Assembly (NCBI GenBank): GCA_016200155.1
Contig: JACQFG010000118.1
Span: 1 to 12,127, forward strand
DNA: 12,127 nt
Source of the DNA: Planctomycetota bacterium
Lineage (GTDB): Bacteria > Planctomycetota > Planctomycetia > Gemmatales > Gemmataceae
Direction of reading: 5' to 3'
Both the position numbers and the translations under genes were made by a program. Of the stretch, positions 6,235 to 12,127 are shown piece by piece; the first letter of the stretch is position 1; the number at the start of each line of letters is the position of its first letter. The notes under the pieces are model-generated. The model was given only the letters and a program-made list of their open reading frames with translations. It searched no databases and was not told where the DNA came from.

Positions 6235-9150
6235 ATGCCGACCGCCAACGAAATCCGCCAGCAGTTCATCGACTTCTTCTGCAAGAAGCACGACCACACG
6301 TTCGTGCCGTCTTCCAGCGTGGTGCCGCTCGATGATCCGACGCTGCTGTTCACCAACGCCGGCATGAACCAGTTCAAGCCGTACTTCCTCGGCACCGAGA
6401 AGCCGCCCTACCCGCGGGCCGCCAACACGCAAAAGTGCATCCGCGCCGGCGGCAAGCACAATGATCTCGATGACGTCGGCAAGGACACCTATCACCACAC
6501 CTTCTTCGAAATGCTCGGCAACTGGTCCTTCGGCGATTACTTCAAGAAGGAAGCGATCGCCTGGGCCTGGGAGCTATTGACCGACGTCTGGAAGCTCGAC
6601 AAGGCCCGGCTACACGTGACCGTCTTCGAAGGCGATCGCGATGCGAAGATTCCGCGCGACGACGAAGCCGCCGGTTACTGGCGTGCGGTCGGCGTTCCCG
6701 ATACGCACATCCATCTCGGCAACAAGAAGGACAACTTCTGGGAAATGGGCGACACCGGCCCCTGCGGCCCCTGCACCGAAATCCACTACGACAACACGCC
6801 CGACCTGAGCGGCGCCAGGCTCGTCAACAAGGGCACGCCAGACGTGATCGAAATCTGGAACCTCGTGTTCATCCAGTTCAACCGAAATGCGGACAAGAGC
6901 CTGACGCCACTGCCGGCGAAGCACGTCGATACGGGAATGGGATTTGAGCGCGTGACCAAGGTGTTGCAGGGGAAGGACAGCAATTATGACACGGATGTGT
7001 TTACGCCGATCATCAAAGCAATAGATGGCCTTGTCAATGCACCTTACGGCGGCAGGCTCGGCGACCTAAAGGACATTGCCTTTCGCGTGATCGCTGACCA
7101 TATTCGTATGCTCACGTTTGCGATCAGTGACGGTGGATTGCCCTCCAATAAGGGTCGTGGCGCTGTAGTGAAAAGTGTTCTTCGGCGGGCATTTCGATTT
7201 GGCTACCAGTTTTTCAAGAAGCGAGAGCCGTTTCTTTACAAGCTCGTCCCGACCGTCGTTCAAAATATGGGCGGCGCGTTCCCCGAGCTCAAGTCCTCTC
7301 AGGAGCGTGTGGCAGCAATAGTGCGCGCTGAAGAGAAAGATTTCCTTGAGACGATCGAACGTGGCATGGATTTGTTTGACATCGCAGCCGTGGAAGCCAT
7401 CGCACATGAGGTGCAGCACAATCAATCCAACATACTCACCAAGAATGTGAAAAGGCTAGAACAATCGGTCGTCTCACCCGCCGGGGGAAATAGATTTTAT
7501 ACCACGCTGCATTGTGAGATGGTAGGAGGAGAGAAATATGTTCTCGAATCGCCATATCAACCGGAAACATTCAAATCGATCATCAGCCGGGCTTTCAAAA
7601 CGCCGCCCAGTATTAGTGGCAAGTATGTCTTCGATCTCCATACTACGCATGGGTTCCCTCCTGACTTAACTCGACAGATGGCCGACGAGCGGGGGCTCTC
7701 CGTGGATTTGGATCGTTACATCCAGCTCATGAGAGAACATGAGGAAATATCCCGCGCCGGCGAGAAAAAACACGTCGTTTCCGCAATCCAAGGCGACCTC
7801 CCCGCCACCGACGACTCCCCCAAATACAAAGCCCTCACCGCGAAAGCCACCATCGCCGCCTGGGTCAAGGAAAACCTCGTCGGTACCGGCAGCCTTCAGA
7901 CCGGCGATCAGGTCGGCCTCGTCTGCGACAAGACGAACTTCTACGCCGAGCAAGGCGGGCAGGTCGGCGACGCGGGCTGGATCAAGACCGACACCGGCAG
8001 CTTCGAGGTCGAGGACACGCAGCGGCTCGGCGACAGCGTCATCCACTGGGGCAAGGTCTTCGAAGGCACCATCCAGACCGGCCAACAGGCGACGCTCGAA
8101 GTTAGCCCGGCCCGGCTCGACACTATGCGCAATCACACCGCGACGCATCTCATGAACTGGGCGTTGCGTGAAGTGCTCGGCGAACACGTCGAGCAAAAGG
8201 GTTCGCTGGTCGATGCGGAGAATACGCGCTTCGACTTCACGCACGACAAGCCGATGACGCACGAGGAGATCGCGGAAGTCGAACGGCTCGTCAACGACAA
8301 GATTCTCGCGGACCAGCCGGTGACGCCGATCACGATGCCGTTGGCGGACGCGAAGCAGATCGCGGGGGTGCGGGCCGTCTTCGGTGAGAAGTATCCGGAC
8401 CCGGTGCGCGTGTTGGTAATTGGAGGAAGCCCCGGGGTGAGGTACTCCGAACCCCGGGGTTCGGAGTACCTCACCCCGGGGCTTCTCAAAGATGCGTCCG
8501 TCGAATTCTGCGGCGGCACGCACCTCGACCGCACCAGCCAGGCGTGCCTGTTCAAGATCGTCGGCCAGGAAGGCGTCGCGAAGGGCGTGCGGCGCATCAC
8601 TGCCGTCACCGGGCCGAAAGCGGTCGAGTACGATCGGCAACTGTCGAGCGTGGTCGGCGAGCTGAGCGAACGCTTCCATTGCCGGCCGGAGGAATTGCCG
8701 ACGCGCATCGAATCGCTGCAAGACGAGATCAAGAAGCTGCAGCAGCAACTCAAGAAAGGCGCCGCCAGCGACCTGGCCGGCACGTTCGACAAGCTGCTCA
8801 CGTCGGCAACGAAAGTCGGCGAGGCCGGCGTCATCATCGGCGAGATCCCCGCCGGGCCCGATGACGCGATCCGCACGCAGGTCGATCGCGTCAAGCAAAA
8901 GGCGGGCTCGTGCGTCGTCGTCGTTGGCTGGAGTGACGAAGGCAAGGTCGGCCTGCTCGCGGCGGTGTCCGACGATCTCGTCAAGAAGGGGGTCAAGGCC
9001 GGCGATCTTATCAAGCAGATCGCCCCGATCGTGGGCGGCGGCGGCGGCGGGCGACCCAACATGGCCCAGGCCGGCGGCAAGGACCCGAGTAAACTCGCCG
9101 ACGCCCTCGCGCAAGCGCGCAAGCTCGTCGAAGCACAATTGACCAAATGA
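6235..9150 (+). CDS. alaS: Alanyl-tRNA synthetase with unusual insertions
   Basis: AlaRS charges tRNA-Ala and hydrolyses mischarged Ser/Gly-tRNA-Ala. The class II catalytic domain is at the N-terminus (NEIRQQFIDFF; ANTQKCIRAGGKHNDLDDVG; FFEMLGNWSFGDYFKKEA). The tRNA-recognition domain follows. The editing domain has both zinc motifs, H634-TAT-H638 and C759-GGT-H763. The C-Ala domain has a coiled coil (ESLQDEIKKLQQQLKK) and ends with GGGGGGRPNMAQAGG. At 971 residues it is about 95 longer than E. coli AlaRS (876). Roughly 67 of the extra residues lie between D382 and G462, and about 20 are encoded by a perfect 60-bp palindrome near residues 731-750. Codon usage changes sharply between about 6980 and 7760. 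All key motifs are intact and the frame is continuous, so it is probably functional. LHTTHGFP (468-475) replaces the usual D-T-Y-G-F-P form. Absence of a second alaS cannot be judged from this window. Confidence 0.96.
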   Translation: MPTANEIRQQFIDFFCKKHDHTFVPSSSVVPLDDPTLLFTNAGMNQFKPYFLGTEKPPYPRAANTQKCIRAGGKHNDLDDVGKDTYHHTFFEMLGNWSFGDYFKKEAIAWAWELLTDVWKLDKARLHVTVFEGDRDAKIPRDDEAAGYWRAVGVPDTHIHLGNKKDNFWEMGDTGPCGPCTEIHYDNTPDLSGARLVNKGTPDVIEIWNLVFIQFNRNADKSLTPLPAKHVDTGMGFERVTKVLQGKDSNYDTDVFTPIIKAIDGLVNAPYGGRLGDLKDIAFRVIADHIRMLTFAISDGGLPSNKGRGAVVKSVLRRAFRFGYQFFKKREPFLYKLVPTVVQNMGGAFPELKSSQERVAAIVRAEEKDFLETIERGMDLFDIAAVEAIAHEVQHNQSNILTKNVKRLEQSVVSPAGGNRFYTTLHCEMVGGEKYVLESPYQPETFKSIISRAFKTPPSISGKYVFDLHTTHGFPPDLTRQMADERGLSVDLDRYIQLMREHEEISRAGEKKHVVSAIQGDLPATDDSPKYKALTAKATIAAWVKENLVGTGSLQTGDQVGLVCDKTNFYAEQGGQVGDAGWIKTDTGSFEVEDTQRLGDSVIHWGKVFEGTIQTGQQATLEVSPARLDTMRNHTATHLMNWALREVLGEHVEQKGSLVDAENTRFDFTHDKPMTHEEIAEVERLVNDKILADQPVTPITMPLADAKQIAGVRAVFGEKYPDPVRVLVIGGSPGVRYSEPRGSEYLTPGLLKDASVEFCGGTHLDRTSQACLFKIVGQEGVAKGVRRITAVTGPKAVEYDRQLSSVVGELSERFHCRPEELPTRIESLQDEIKKLQQQLKKGAASDLAGTFDKLLTSATKVGEAGVIIGEIPAGPDDAIRTQVDRVKQKAGSCVVVVGWSDEGKVGLLAAVSDDLVKKGVKAGDLIKQIAPIVGGGGGGRPNMAQAGGKDPSKLADALAQARKLVEAQLTK
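8426..8485. repeat. Perfect 60-bp palindrome inside alaS
   Basis: Bases 8426-8485 equal their own reverse complement at every position with no loop; the symmetry ends at 8425/8486. CCCCGGGG occurs three times (8430-8437, 8452-8459, 8474-8481). The length is a multiple of three and the read frame has no stop, giving a peptide with core SPGVRYSEPRGSEYLTPG; the same peptide is read on the opposite strand. It lies 23 nt before the Cys codon of the editing-domain CGGTH zinc motif. Confidence 0.97.
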
Positions 9151-9169
9151 TTGCCGACGGAGAGCGGCC

Positions 9170-9589
9170 ATGAACGCCGAGCAACCGCCGCAGTTCGAGA
9201 CCGACCCGCGCTTCCCGTCCGGGCCATGGACCGGGTTCTTCCTTCAAAAGGACGTGCCCGGCAAGCACACCATGGAGATGCGGCTCACGTTCCAGAACGG
9301 CGCGATGACCGGCGAAGGCCGCGATCGCGTCGGCGAATTCTTGTTCAAGGGCCATTACAATCTTGCCGACGGAAAGTGTCACTGGACGAAAAAATATCTC
9401 GGCAAGCACGACGTCTTCTATCAAGGCTATAACGAAGGCAAAGGCATCTGGGGCGTCTGGGAGATCGGCAAGCTCACGCGCGGCGGGTTCCACATCTGGC
9501 CCGAAGGCATGGGCGACCCGACGACGGATCACCTCGTCGAGGAGGCCGACCTGCCGGCGCCGCAGGAGGAACTGGTCGAAGTACGGTAA
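9170..9589 (+). CDS. Small conserved hypothetical protein
   Basis: The 139-residue product starts at ATG 9170 after GGAG (9159-9162) at a 7-nt spacing, and 19 nt after the alaS stop, so translation coupled to alaS is possible. It begins with a short Pro/Gln-rich lead, then FPSGPWTGFFLQ, then alternating beta-type segments (MEMRLTFQNGAMTGEGRDRV; GEFLFKGHYNLADGKCHWTK; KHDVFYQGYNEGKGIWGVWE) and GGFHIWPEGM, ending in an acidic tail. The repeated G-x-Y/W patterns suggest a small all-beta sheet or barrel with exposed aromatic residues. There is no signal peptide or membrane segment. I recall similar proteins in planctomycetes, always without a function. I see no catalytic triad or metal cluster. 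The gene converges on nfi, and a long palindrome fills the junction. Confidence 0.82.
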   Translation: MNAEQPPQFETDPRFPSGPWTGFFLQKDVPGKHTMEMRLTFQNGAMTGEGRDRVGEFLFKGHYNLADGKCHWTKKYLGKHDVFYQGYNEGKGIWGVWEIGKLTRGGFHIWPEGMGDPTTDHLVEEADLPAPQEELVEVR

Positions 9590-9592
9590 TCG

Positions 9593-9652
9593 TCAGAGCC
9601 TGACGCGTAAGCGAAGGATCACGTCTTACTTCGCTTACGCTTCAGGCTCTGA
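9593..9652. repeat. 24-bp palindrome between convergent genes, overlapping the nfi 3' end
   Basis: The arms 9593-9616 and 9629-9652 pair over 24 bp with one mismatch around a 12-nt loop. Each arm contains an AGCCTGA-GCGTAAGCGA copy (9597-9614 on +, 9631-9648 on -). It starts 3 nt after the plus-strand gene's stop and the right arm contains the last codons and the TAA stop of nfi (minus strand, 9635-9637). It could stop transcription in both directions, although no T-run follows. Confidence 0.9.
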
Positions 9653-10330
9653 AAGACGATCACGCAAGCGCATCTGATTGACGTGCAGATGCGCTTGCCG
9701 AGTCGGCTCGGGGATTCGATACCCGCAGCAGCTTTGCAGCGTCAATTTCACCGCACTGGCAAGGTCGATCAGGTTTCCAACCGAGACATAGACCGGCTTC
9801 GTTTTGTTTTTCGTGCGAACTACCTGGCCGATGAGTTCACCCTTGTCGCGCAGCGGCGTGGTCGCGCCCGCATCAGGAGCGGGATCGTCGTGCTCGCCGA
9901 TCAGCCGCGTCTTGGCACAGCCGAACGTCGGGATTTGCAGCCACAGGCCCAGGTGGCAGGCCAGCCCCATGCGGCGCGGATGGGCGTATCCCTGACCGTC
10001 GCACATGACGGCATCGGGGCAGTGCTCCAATTTTGCGAACGCCTGCAGGACAATCGGAATCTCGCGAAAGGAAAGCAGCCCGGGAACGTAAGGAAACGTG
10101 CTCTCGCCGACGACCCCTTGCGTTTCGACGATGCTCCAATCGCTGGTCCGCAGCACGATAACCGCGCAATAGAGCTTCGGCGAAAACCGATTGTAGGAAC
10201 AGTCAGCCCCCGCGATGAACTCGCATGTTTTGACGGAACGCTTCACGTCGAGTCGGCCGGCCAACTCCCGTTGCAGCGCAACGGCTTCAGTCGGCGTGAG
10301 ATCCCAGGAATGGAGTGTGGAGATTTTCAT
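9635..10330 (-). CDS. nfi: Endonuclease V (deoxyinosine 3'-endonuclease)
   Basis: Endonuclease V nicks DNA at the second phosphodiester bond 3' of deoxyinosine and starts repair of deaminated adenine. The 231-residue product carries all the family marks: FIAGADCSY with Asp43, FPYVPGLLSFRE (79-90) with the Tyr-Pro wedge-like motif and Glu90, and CDGQGYAHPRRMGLACHLG (110-128) with Asp111 and His117. GCAKTRLIGEH and CCGYRIPEPTRQAH follow. D43, E90 and D111 form the expected acidic metal site. ATG 10330 is preferred because it begins MKISTLHSWDLTPTEAVALQ like family members, whereas the frame open to 10417 runs through a palindrome and the ltaE end. No strong Shine-Dalgarno is seen, and the hairpin 10337-10393 begins 6 nt upstream of the start. 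The last residues (SEPEA) and stop are encoded by a palindromic repeat. It is downstream of ltaE on the same strand. Confidence 0.95.
   Translation of the reverse strand: MKISTLHSWDLTPTEAVALQRELAGRLDVKRSVKTCEFIAGADCSYNRFSPKLYCAVIVLRTSDWSIVETQGVVGESTFPYVPGLLSFREIPIVLQAFAKLEHCPDAVMCDGQGYAHPRRMGLACHLGLWLQIPTFGCAKTRLIGEHDDPAPDAGATTPLRDKGELIGQVVRTKNKTKPVYVSVGNLIDLASAVKLTLQSCCGYRIPEPTRQAHLHVNQMRLRDRLSEPEA
9665..9697. repeat. 12-bp perfect inverted repeat in the nfi 3' coding region
   Basis: CAAGCGCATCTG (9665-9676) and CAGATGCGCTTG (9686-9697) pair perfectly around a 9-nt loop. It lies 12 nt from the 9593-9652 palindrome and encodes part of the HLHVNQMRLRD segment of endonuclease V, so two stems follow each other at the end of the nfi message. 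Confidence 0.7.
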
Positions 10331-10336
10331 GGCAGG

Positions 10337-10393
10337 CGTCCGAGGCTGAGCGCCAGCGAAGGTCCGCCCTTCGCTGGCGCTCAGGCTCGGACG
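10337..10393. repeat. 26-bp palindrome between ltaE and nfi
   Basis: The arms 10337-10362 and 10368-10393 pair over 26 bp with one mismatch around a 5-nt loop (10363-10367). The right arm reads AGCCTGAGCGCCAGCGA on the minus strand, a variant of the repeat at 9593-9652. The element ends 1 nt from the ltaE stop and starts 6 nt upstream of the nfi start, filling almost the whole gap. It may attenuate read-through from ltaE or hide the nfi ribosome-binding region. Confidence 0.9.
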
Positions 10394-10394
10394 A

Positions 10395-11447
10395 TCAAAC
10401 GTGAACGGGTTTCGCAATCACCTTGCGCAACGTCTCGGCGGCGCGCTCGGCCTGGGCTTTGCTGACGTCGAGATGGGTGCAAGCGCGAATCTTGTGCGGA
10501 CCGGCGGCGTGGACGAGAACGCCGTTCTGCTTGAGCCGGGCGGTGATGTCTTTGGCGTTGCCGATCGATGGATCGATGCGGAACCAGACGAGGTTGGTGT
10601 CGACTTCCGGCGGTTCGAGCGTCAGGCCCGGCGTGTCGGCGACGGCCTGGGCGATGATCTGGGCGTTGCGATGATCGTCGGCCAATCGTTCGATGTTGTG
10701 ATCGAGGGCATAGAGGCAGCCGGCGGCGATGACGCCGGCCTGACGCATGCCGCCGCCGAAGAGCTTGCGCGTGCGTCGCGCCTTGGCGATGACGGCTTTC
10801 GAGCCGGCCAGCGCCGAGCCGACCGGGGCGCCGAGGCCCTTGCTGAAGCAGACCGAGACGGTGTCGAAATGCCTGGCCCACTCCTTCGCGGCGATGCCGG
10901 TGGCGACAATCGCGTTCCAGAGCCGGGCGCCGTCGAGGTGCATGATCAGGCCGTGCTGGCGGGCCCAGTGGCTGATCGCTTCGATCTTCTCGATCGGATA
11001 GATGCGGCCGCCGCCGCGGTTGTGTGTATTCTCCAGGGCGACCATGCGCGTCTTGACGAGGTGCGGATCGTCGGGATTGCGAATCTTGTCTTCGAGCTGG
11101 CTCAAATCGAGGATGCCGAAATCGCCGTCGAGGGTTCGGCACGTCACGCCGGAGAGGATCGCGGGGCCGCCGGCTTCGTAGTTGTAGATGTGGCAGTTGA
11201 GGTCGCACAACAGCTCATCGCCGGGGTGAGTGTGAATGTTGACCGCGAGCTGGTTCGACATCGTCCCCGACGGCACGTACAGCGCCGTTTCCTTGCCGAG
11301 CATATCGGCGACGCGCCCTTCGAGGCGGTTTACGGTCGGATCGTCGCCGAAGACGTCGTCGCCCACCTCGGCGGCGGCCATGGCGGCGCGCATGCCGGGA
11401 CTCGGACGCGTGACGGTGTCGCTGCGGAGGTCGATGATCGGGGCCAT
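10395..11447 (-). CDS. ltaE: Low-specificity L-threonine aldolase (PLP enzyme)
   Basis: This fold-type I PLP enzyme splits L-threonine and L-allo-threonine into glycine and acetaldehyde in the cytosol. The 350-residue product, close to the usual family length, opens with IDLRSDTVTRPSPGMRAAM, then VGDDVFGDDPTVNRLE, YVPSGTMSNQLA (phosphate-binding loop, 57-68) and CHIYNYEAGG with His86 stacking on PLP. HLDGARLWNA gives Asp172, which contacts the pyridine nitrogen. SVCFSKGLGAPVGS holds the Schiff-base Lys203. ATG 11447 is preceded by AAGGAG (11453-11458 on the minus strand) at 5 nt. It is preceded by the secreted-protein gene and followed by nfi, each across a palindrome, so co-transcription is possible but may be interrupted. 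No glycine-cleavage or serine-pathway gene is adjacent. Confidence 0.96.
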   Translation of the reverse strand: MAPIIDLRSDTVTRPSPGMRAAMAAAEVGDDVFGDDPTVNRLEGRVADMLGKETALYVPSGTMSNQLAVNIHTHPGDELLCDLNCHIYNYEAGGPAILSGVTCRTLDGDFGILDLSQLEDKIRNPDDPHLVKTRMVALENTHNRGGGRIYPIEKIEAISHWARQHGLIMHLDGARLWNAIVATGIAAKEWARHFDTVSVCFSKGLGAPVGSALAGSKAVIAKARRTRKLFGGGMRQAGVIAAGCLYALDHNIERLADDHRNAQIIAQAVADTPGLTLEPPEVDTNLVWFRIDPSIGNAKDITARLKQNGVLVHAAGPHKIRACTHLDVSKAQAERAAETLRKVIAKPVHV

Positions 11448-11461
11448 GTTATCTCCTTGTC

Positions 11462-11518
11462 TAGCCGCGACGCCAACGGCGTGCGCGGGGCCCGCGCACG
11501 CCGTTGGCGTTGCGGCTA
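11462..11518. repeat. 28-bp near-perfect palindrome upstream of ltaE
   Basis: The arms 11462-11489 and 11491-11518 pair with a single mismatch (position 8 of the arm) around one central base. It begins TAGCCGC and ends GCGGCTA, and sits 6 nt downstream of the minus-strand secreted-protein stop and just ahead of the ltaE ribosome-binding site. With essentially no loop, its transcript would fold with a few bases unpaired at the tip. Confidence 0.92.
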
Positions 11519-11524
11519 AAGGAT

Positions 11525-12028
11525 TTACTGCTGTTCGTTCTTCAAAAACCAGCGTTCGCCGACCTTGCGCAGGAACACCTTGCGGGCCGGCAGCGACTCA
11601 ACGACGCCGGTCGCGAGATCGCCTTCCTCGGTCCACTTGGCTTCCTTGGCGAATGCCTTCAGGTCCTTGACGATCAGCGGGTCGTTCTGAAAGTACAGGA
11701 TCGTTTCGCGTGTGAGCCGATCGAAGGCGAGCAGGCGTTTGCCTTCGTCCTTGCCCTCCGTGAATTGCACTTTATATTGATCGACCCAGTAATCGACATA
11801 GGCCGGGTCGGCCATCTGGGCGAGCAGGTAGTCGACCTTGTCGCGATTGAGCGCCTTGACGATTGACTTCATCGCCTCGTCGGGCGACTTTTGCGGAAAG
11901 GTATCCCCGTCGACGTCGAAGCCGAAACGGCGCGTGGTCGCCTTTTTCTTGACTTCATCCTGGGCCGGCAATGTCGAGCACCAGCCGACGAACGCCAAGA
12001 AGACAAAGCATCGTGCAACGCGAGCCAT
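11525..12028 (-). CDS. Small secreted protein of unknown function
   Basis: The 167-residue product has a classical Sec signal: Arg3 and Arg6, hydrophobic CFVFLAFVGW, then a probable signal-peptidase site after LPA (residue 22). The mature part starts with charged QDEVKKKATTRRFGFDVDGD. A segment on helix formation follows (SPDEAMKSIVKALNRDKVDY, LLAQMADPAYVDYWV), then TRETILYFQNDPLIVKDLKA, and strands ending VFLRKVGERWFLKNEQQ. This helix-then-sheet order, with a tail of 'xVxLRKVGxRWFL', is reminiscent of NTF2/SnoaL-like 'DUF4878-type' secreted proteins, but I cannot assign a family firmly. No catalytic residues are evident. ATG 12028 follows a strong GGAGGAGG purine tract (12036-12043 on the minus strand) at 7 nt. 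It is the first gene of the minus-strand set ending with nfi. Confidence 0.82.
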   Translation of the reverse strand: MARVARCFVFLAFVGWCSTLPAQDEVKKKATTRRFGFDVDGDTFPQKSPDEAMKSIVKALNRDKVDYLLAQMADPAYVDYWVDQYKVQFTEGKDEGKRLLAFDRLTRETILYFQNDPLIVKDLKAFAKEAKWTEEGDLATGVVESLPARKVFLRKVGERWFLKNEQQ

Positions 12029-12043
12029 GGTTCATCCTCCTCC

Positions 12044-12109
12044 TATCGCGGGAATCGCGCGGTGAGGATAGAATACCATGATACGACCGGCATTGAAAGA
12101 GAATCAACG
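12044..12109 (-). promoter_or_regulatory. Probable promoter region of the secreted-protein gene
   Basis: Upstream of the 12028 start, the minus strand reads TATTCTATCCT (12075-12065), the same 11-mer that occurs 43 nt upstream of queF. TATTCT could be a -10 box; a matching -35 is weak (TTTCAA at 17 nt). Assignment is tentative. Confidence 0.3.
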
Positions 12110-12127
12110 AGCCGGGAGCGTAAGCGA
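12110..12127 (+). repeat. AGCC-GCGTAAGCGA repeat copy cut by the window end
   Basis: AGCCGGGAGCGTAAGCGA shares its AGCC start and GCGTAAGCGA end with the repeat arms at 9597-9614 and 9631-9648. The window ends here, so an inverted partner cannot be checked. Confidence 0.65.

Noticed and set aside
7666..9171. 501-codon minus-strand frame opposite alaS
   Set aside because: Entirely antisense to conserved AlaRS domains, with Arg/Asp/Leu-biased composition.
8133..9227. 364-codon minus-strand frame containing the same peptide as the alaS palindrome
   Set aside because: The shared peptide follows from the perfect palindrome being read identically on both strands; the rest is Ser/Arg-rich shadow.
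10401..11519. 372-codon plus-strand frame opposite ltaE
   Set aside because: Antisense to a clear PLP enzyme; no start signal and no recognisable motif.
12078..12127. Possible start of a plus-strand gene at ATG 12078
   Set aside because: The frame stays open to the window end, but it runs into the AGCC-GCGTAAGCGA repeat and has no ribosome-binding site; too short to support.
1..12127. tRNA or rRNA genes, CRISPR arrays, transposase genes
   Set aside because: No cloverleaf, rRNA stretch, regularly spaced direct repeats or transposase motif was found; the palindromes are scattered and not spacer-separated.

Overview
The window looks like chromosomal DNA of a Planctomycete, probably of the Pirellulales type. 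This rests on three things. The DNA is GC-rich with strongly G/C-ending codons. It carries several secreted or membrane proteins of types I associate with that phylum: a lipoprotein, a TPR-like protein with signal peptide and tail anchor, a zinc-ribbon/DUF4328 membrane protein, and a Uma2 nuclease-fold protein. It also has many long palindromes beginning AGCC and ending GGCT in short gaps and at gene ends. The taxonomic call is inference from protein style, not from a marker-gene search.

Layout. Positions 1-408 (+) are the C-terminal end of an M2 (ACE-like) peptidase cut by the window edge. A 17-bp hairpin separates it from two minus-strand genes, a lipoprotein (468-1202) and a Uma2-family protein (1284-1952). 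Divergent from these is queF (2084-2458, +), which converges on a small minus-strand gene (2480-2698). A plus-strand run follows: TPR-like protein (2850-4037), zinc-ribbon/DUF4328 protein (4086-4973), larC (5028-6182), alaS (6235-9150) and a small conserved protein (9170-9589). Gaps in this run are 19-54 nt, so co-transcription is possible. The last three genes are on the minus strand, read from the right: a small secreted protein (12028-11525), L-threonine aldolase ltaE (11447-10395) and endonuclease V nfi (10330-9635), with a palindrome in each gap. The genes are mostly housekeeping (alanyl-tRNA synthesis, queuosine precursor reduction, deoxyinosine repair, nickel-pincer cofactor synthesis, threonine/glycine metabolism) with no obvious common pathway.

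The most unusual content is structural. alaS carries a perfect 60-bp palindrome in frame, just before the editing-domain CxxxH zinc motif. The same gene has a roughly 750-bp internal segment of markedly different codon usage that also holds about 67 residues absent from E. coli AlaS as I recall it. Copies of one short repeat (AGCC...GCG..AGCGA) supply the last codons, stop codon included, of two unrelated genes (queF and nfi). A different inverted repeat (CATGATTTTGTG units) writes the C-terminal tail of LarC and carries the alaS ribosome-binding site. Together these suggest REP-like palindromic elements that spread into gene ends, gaps and at least one coding region.
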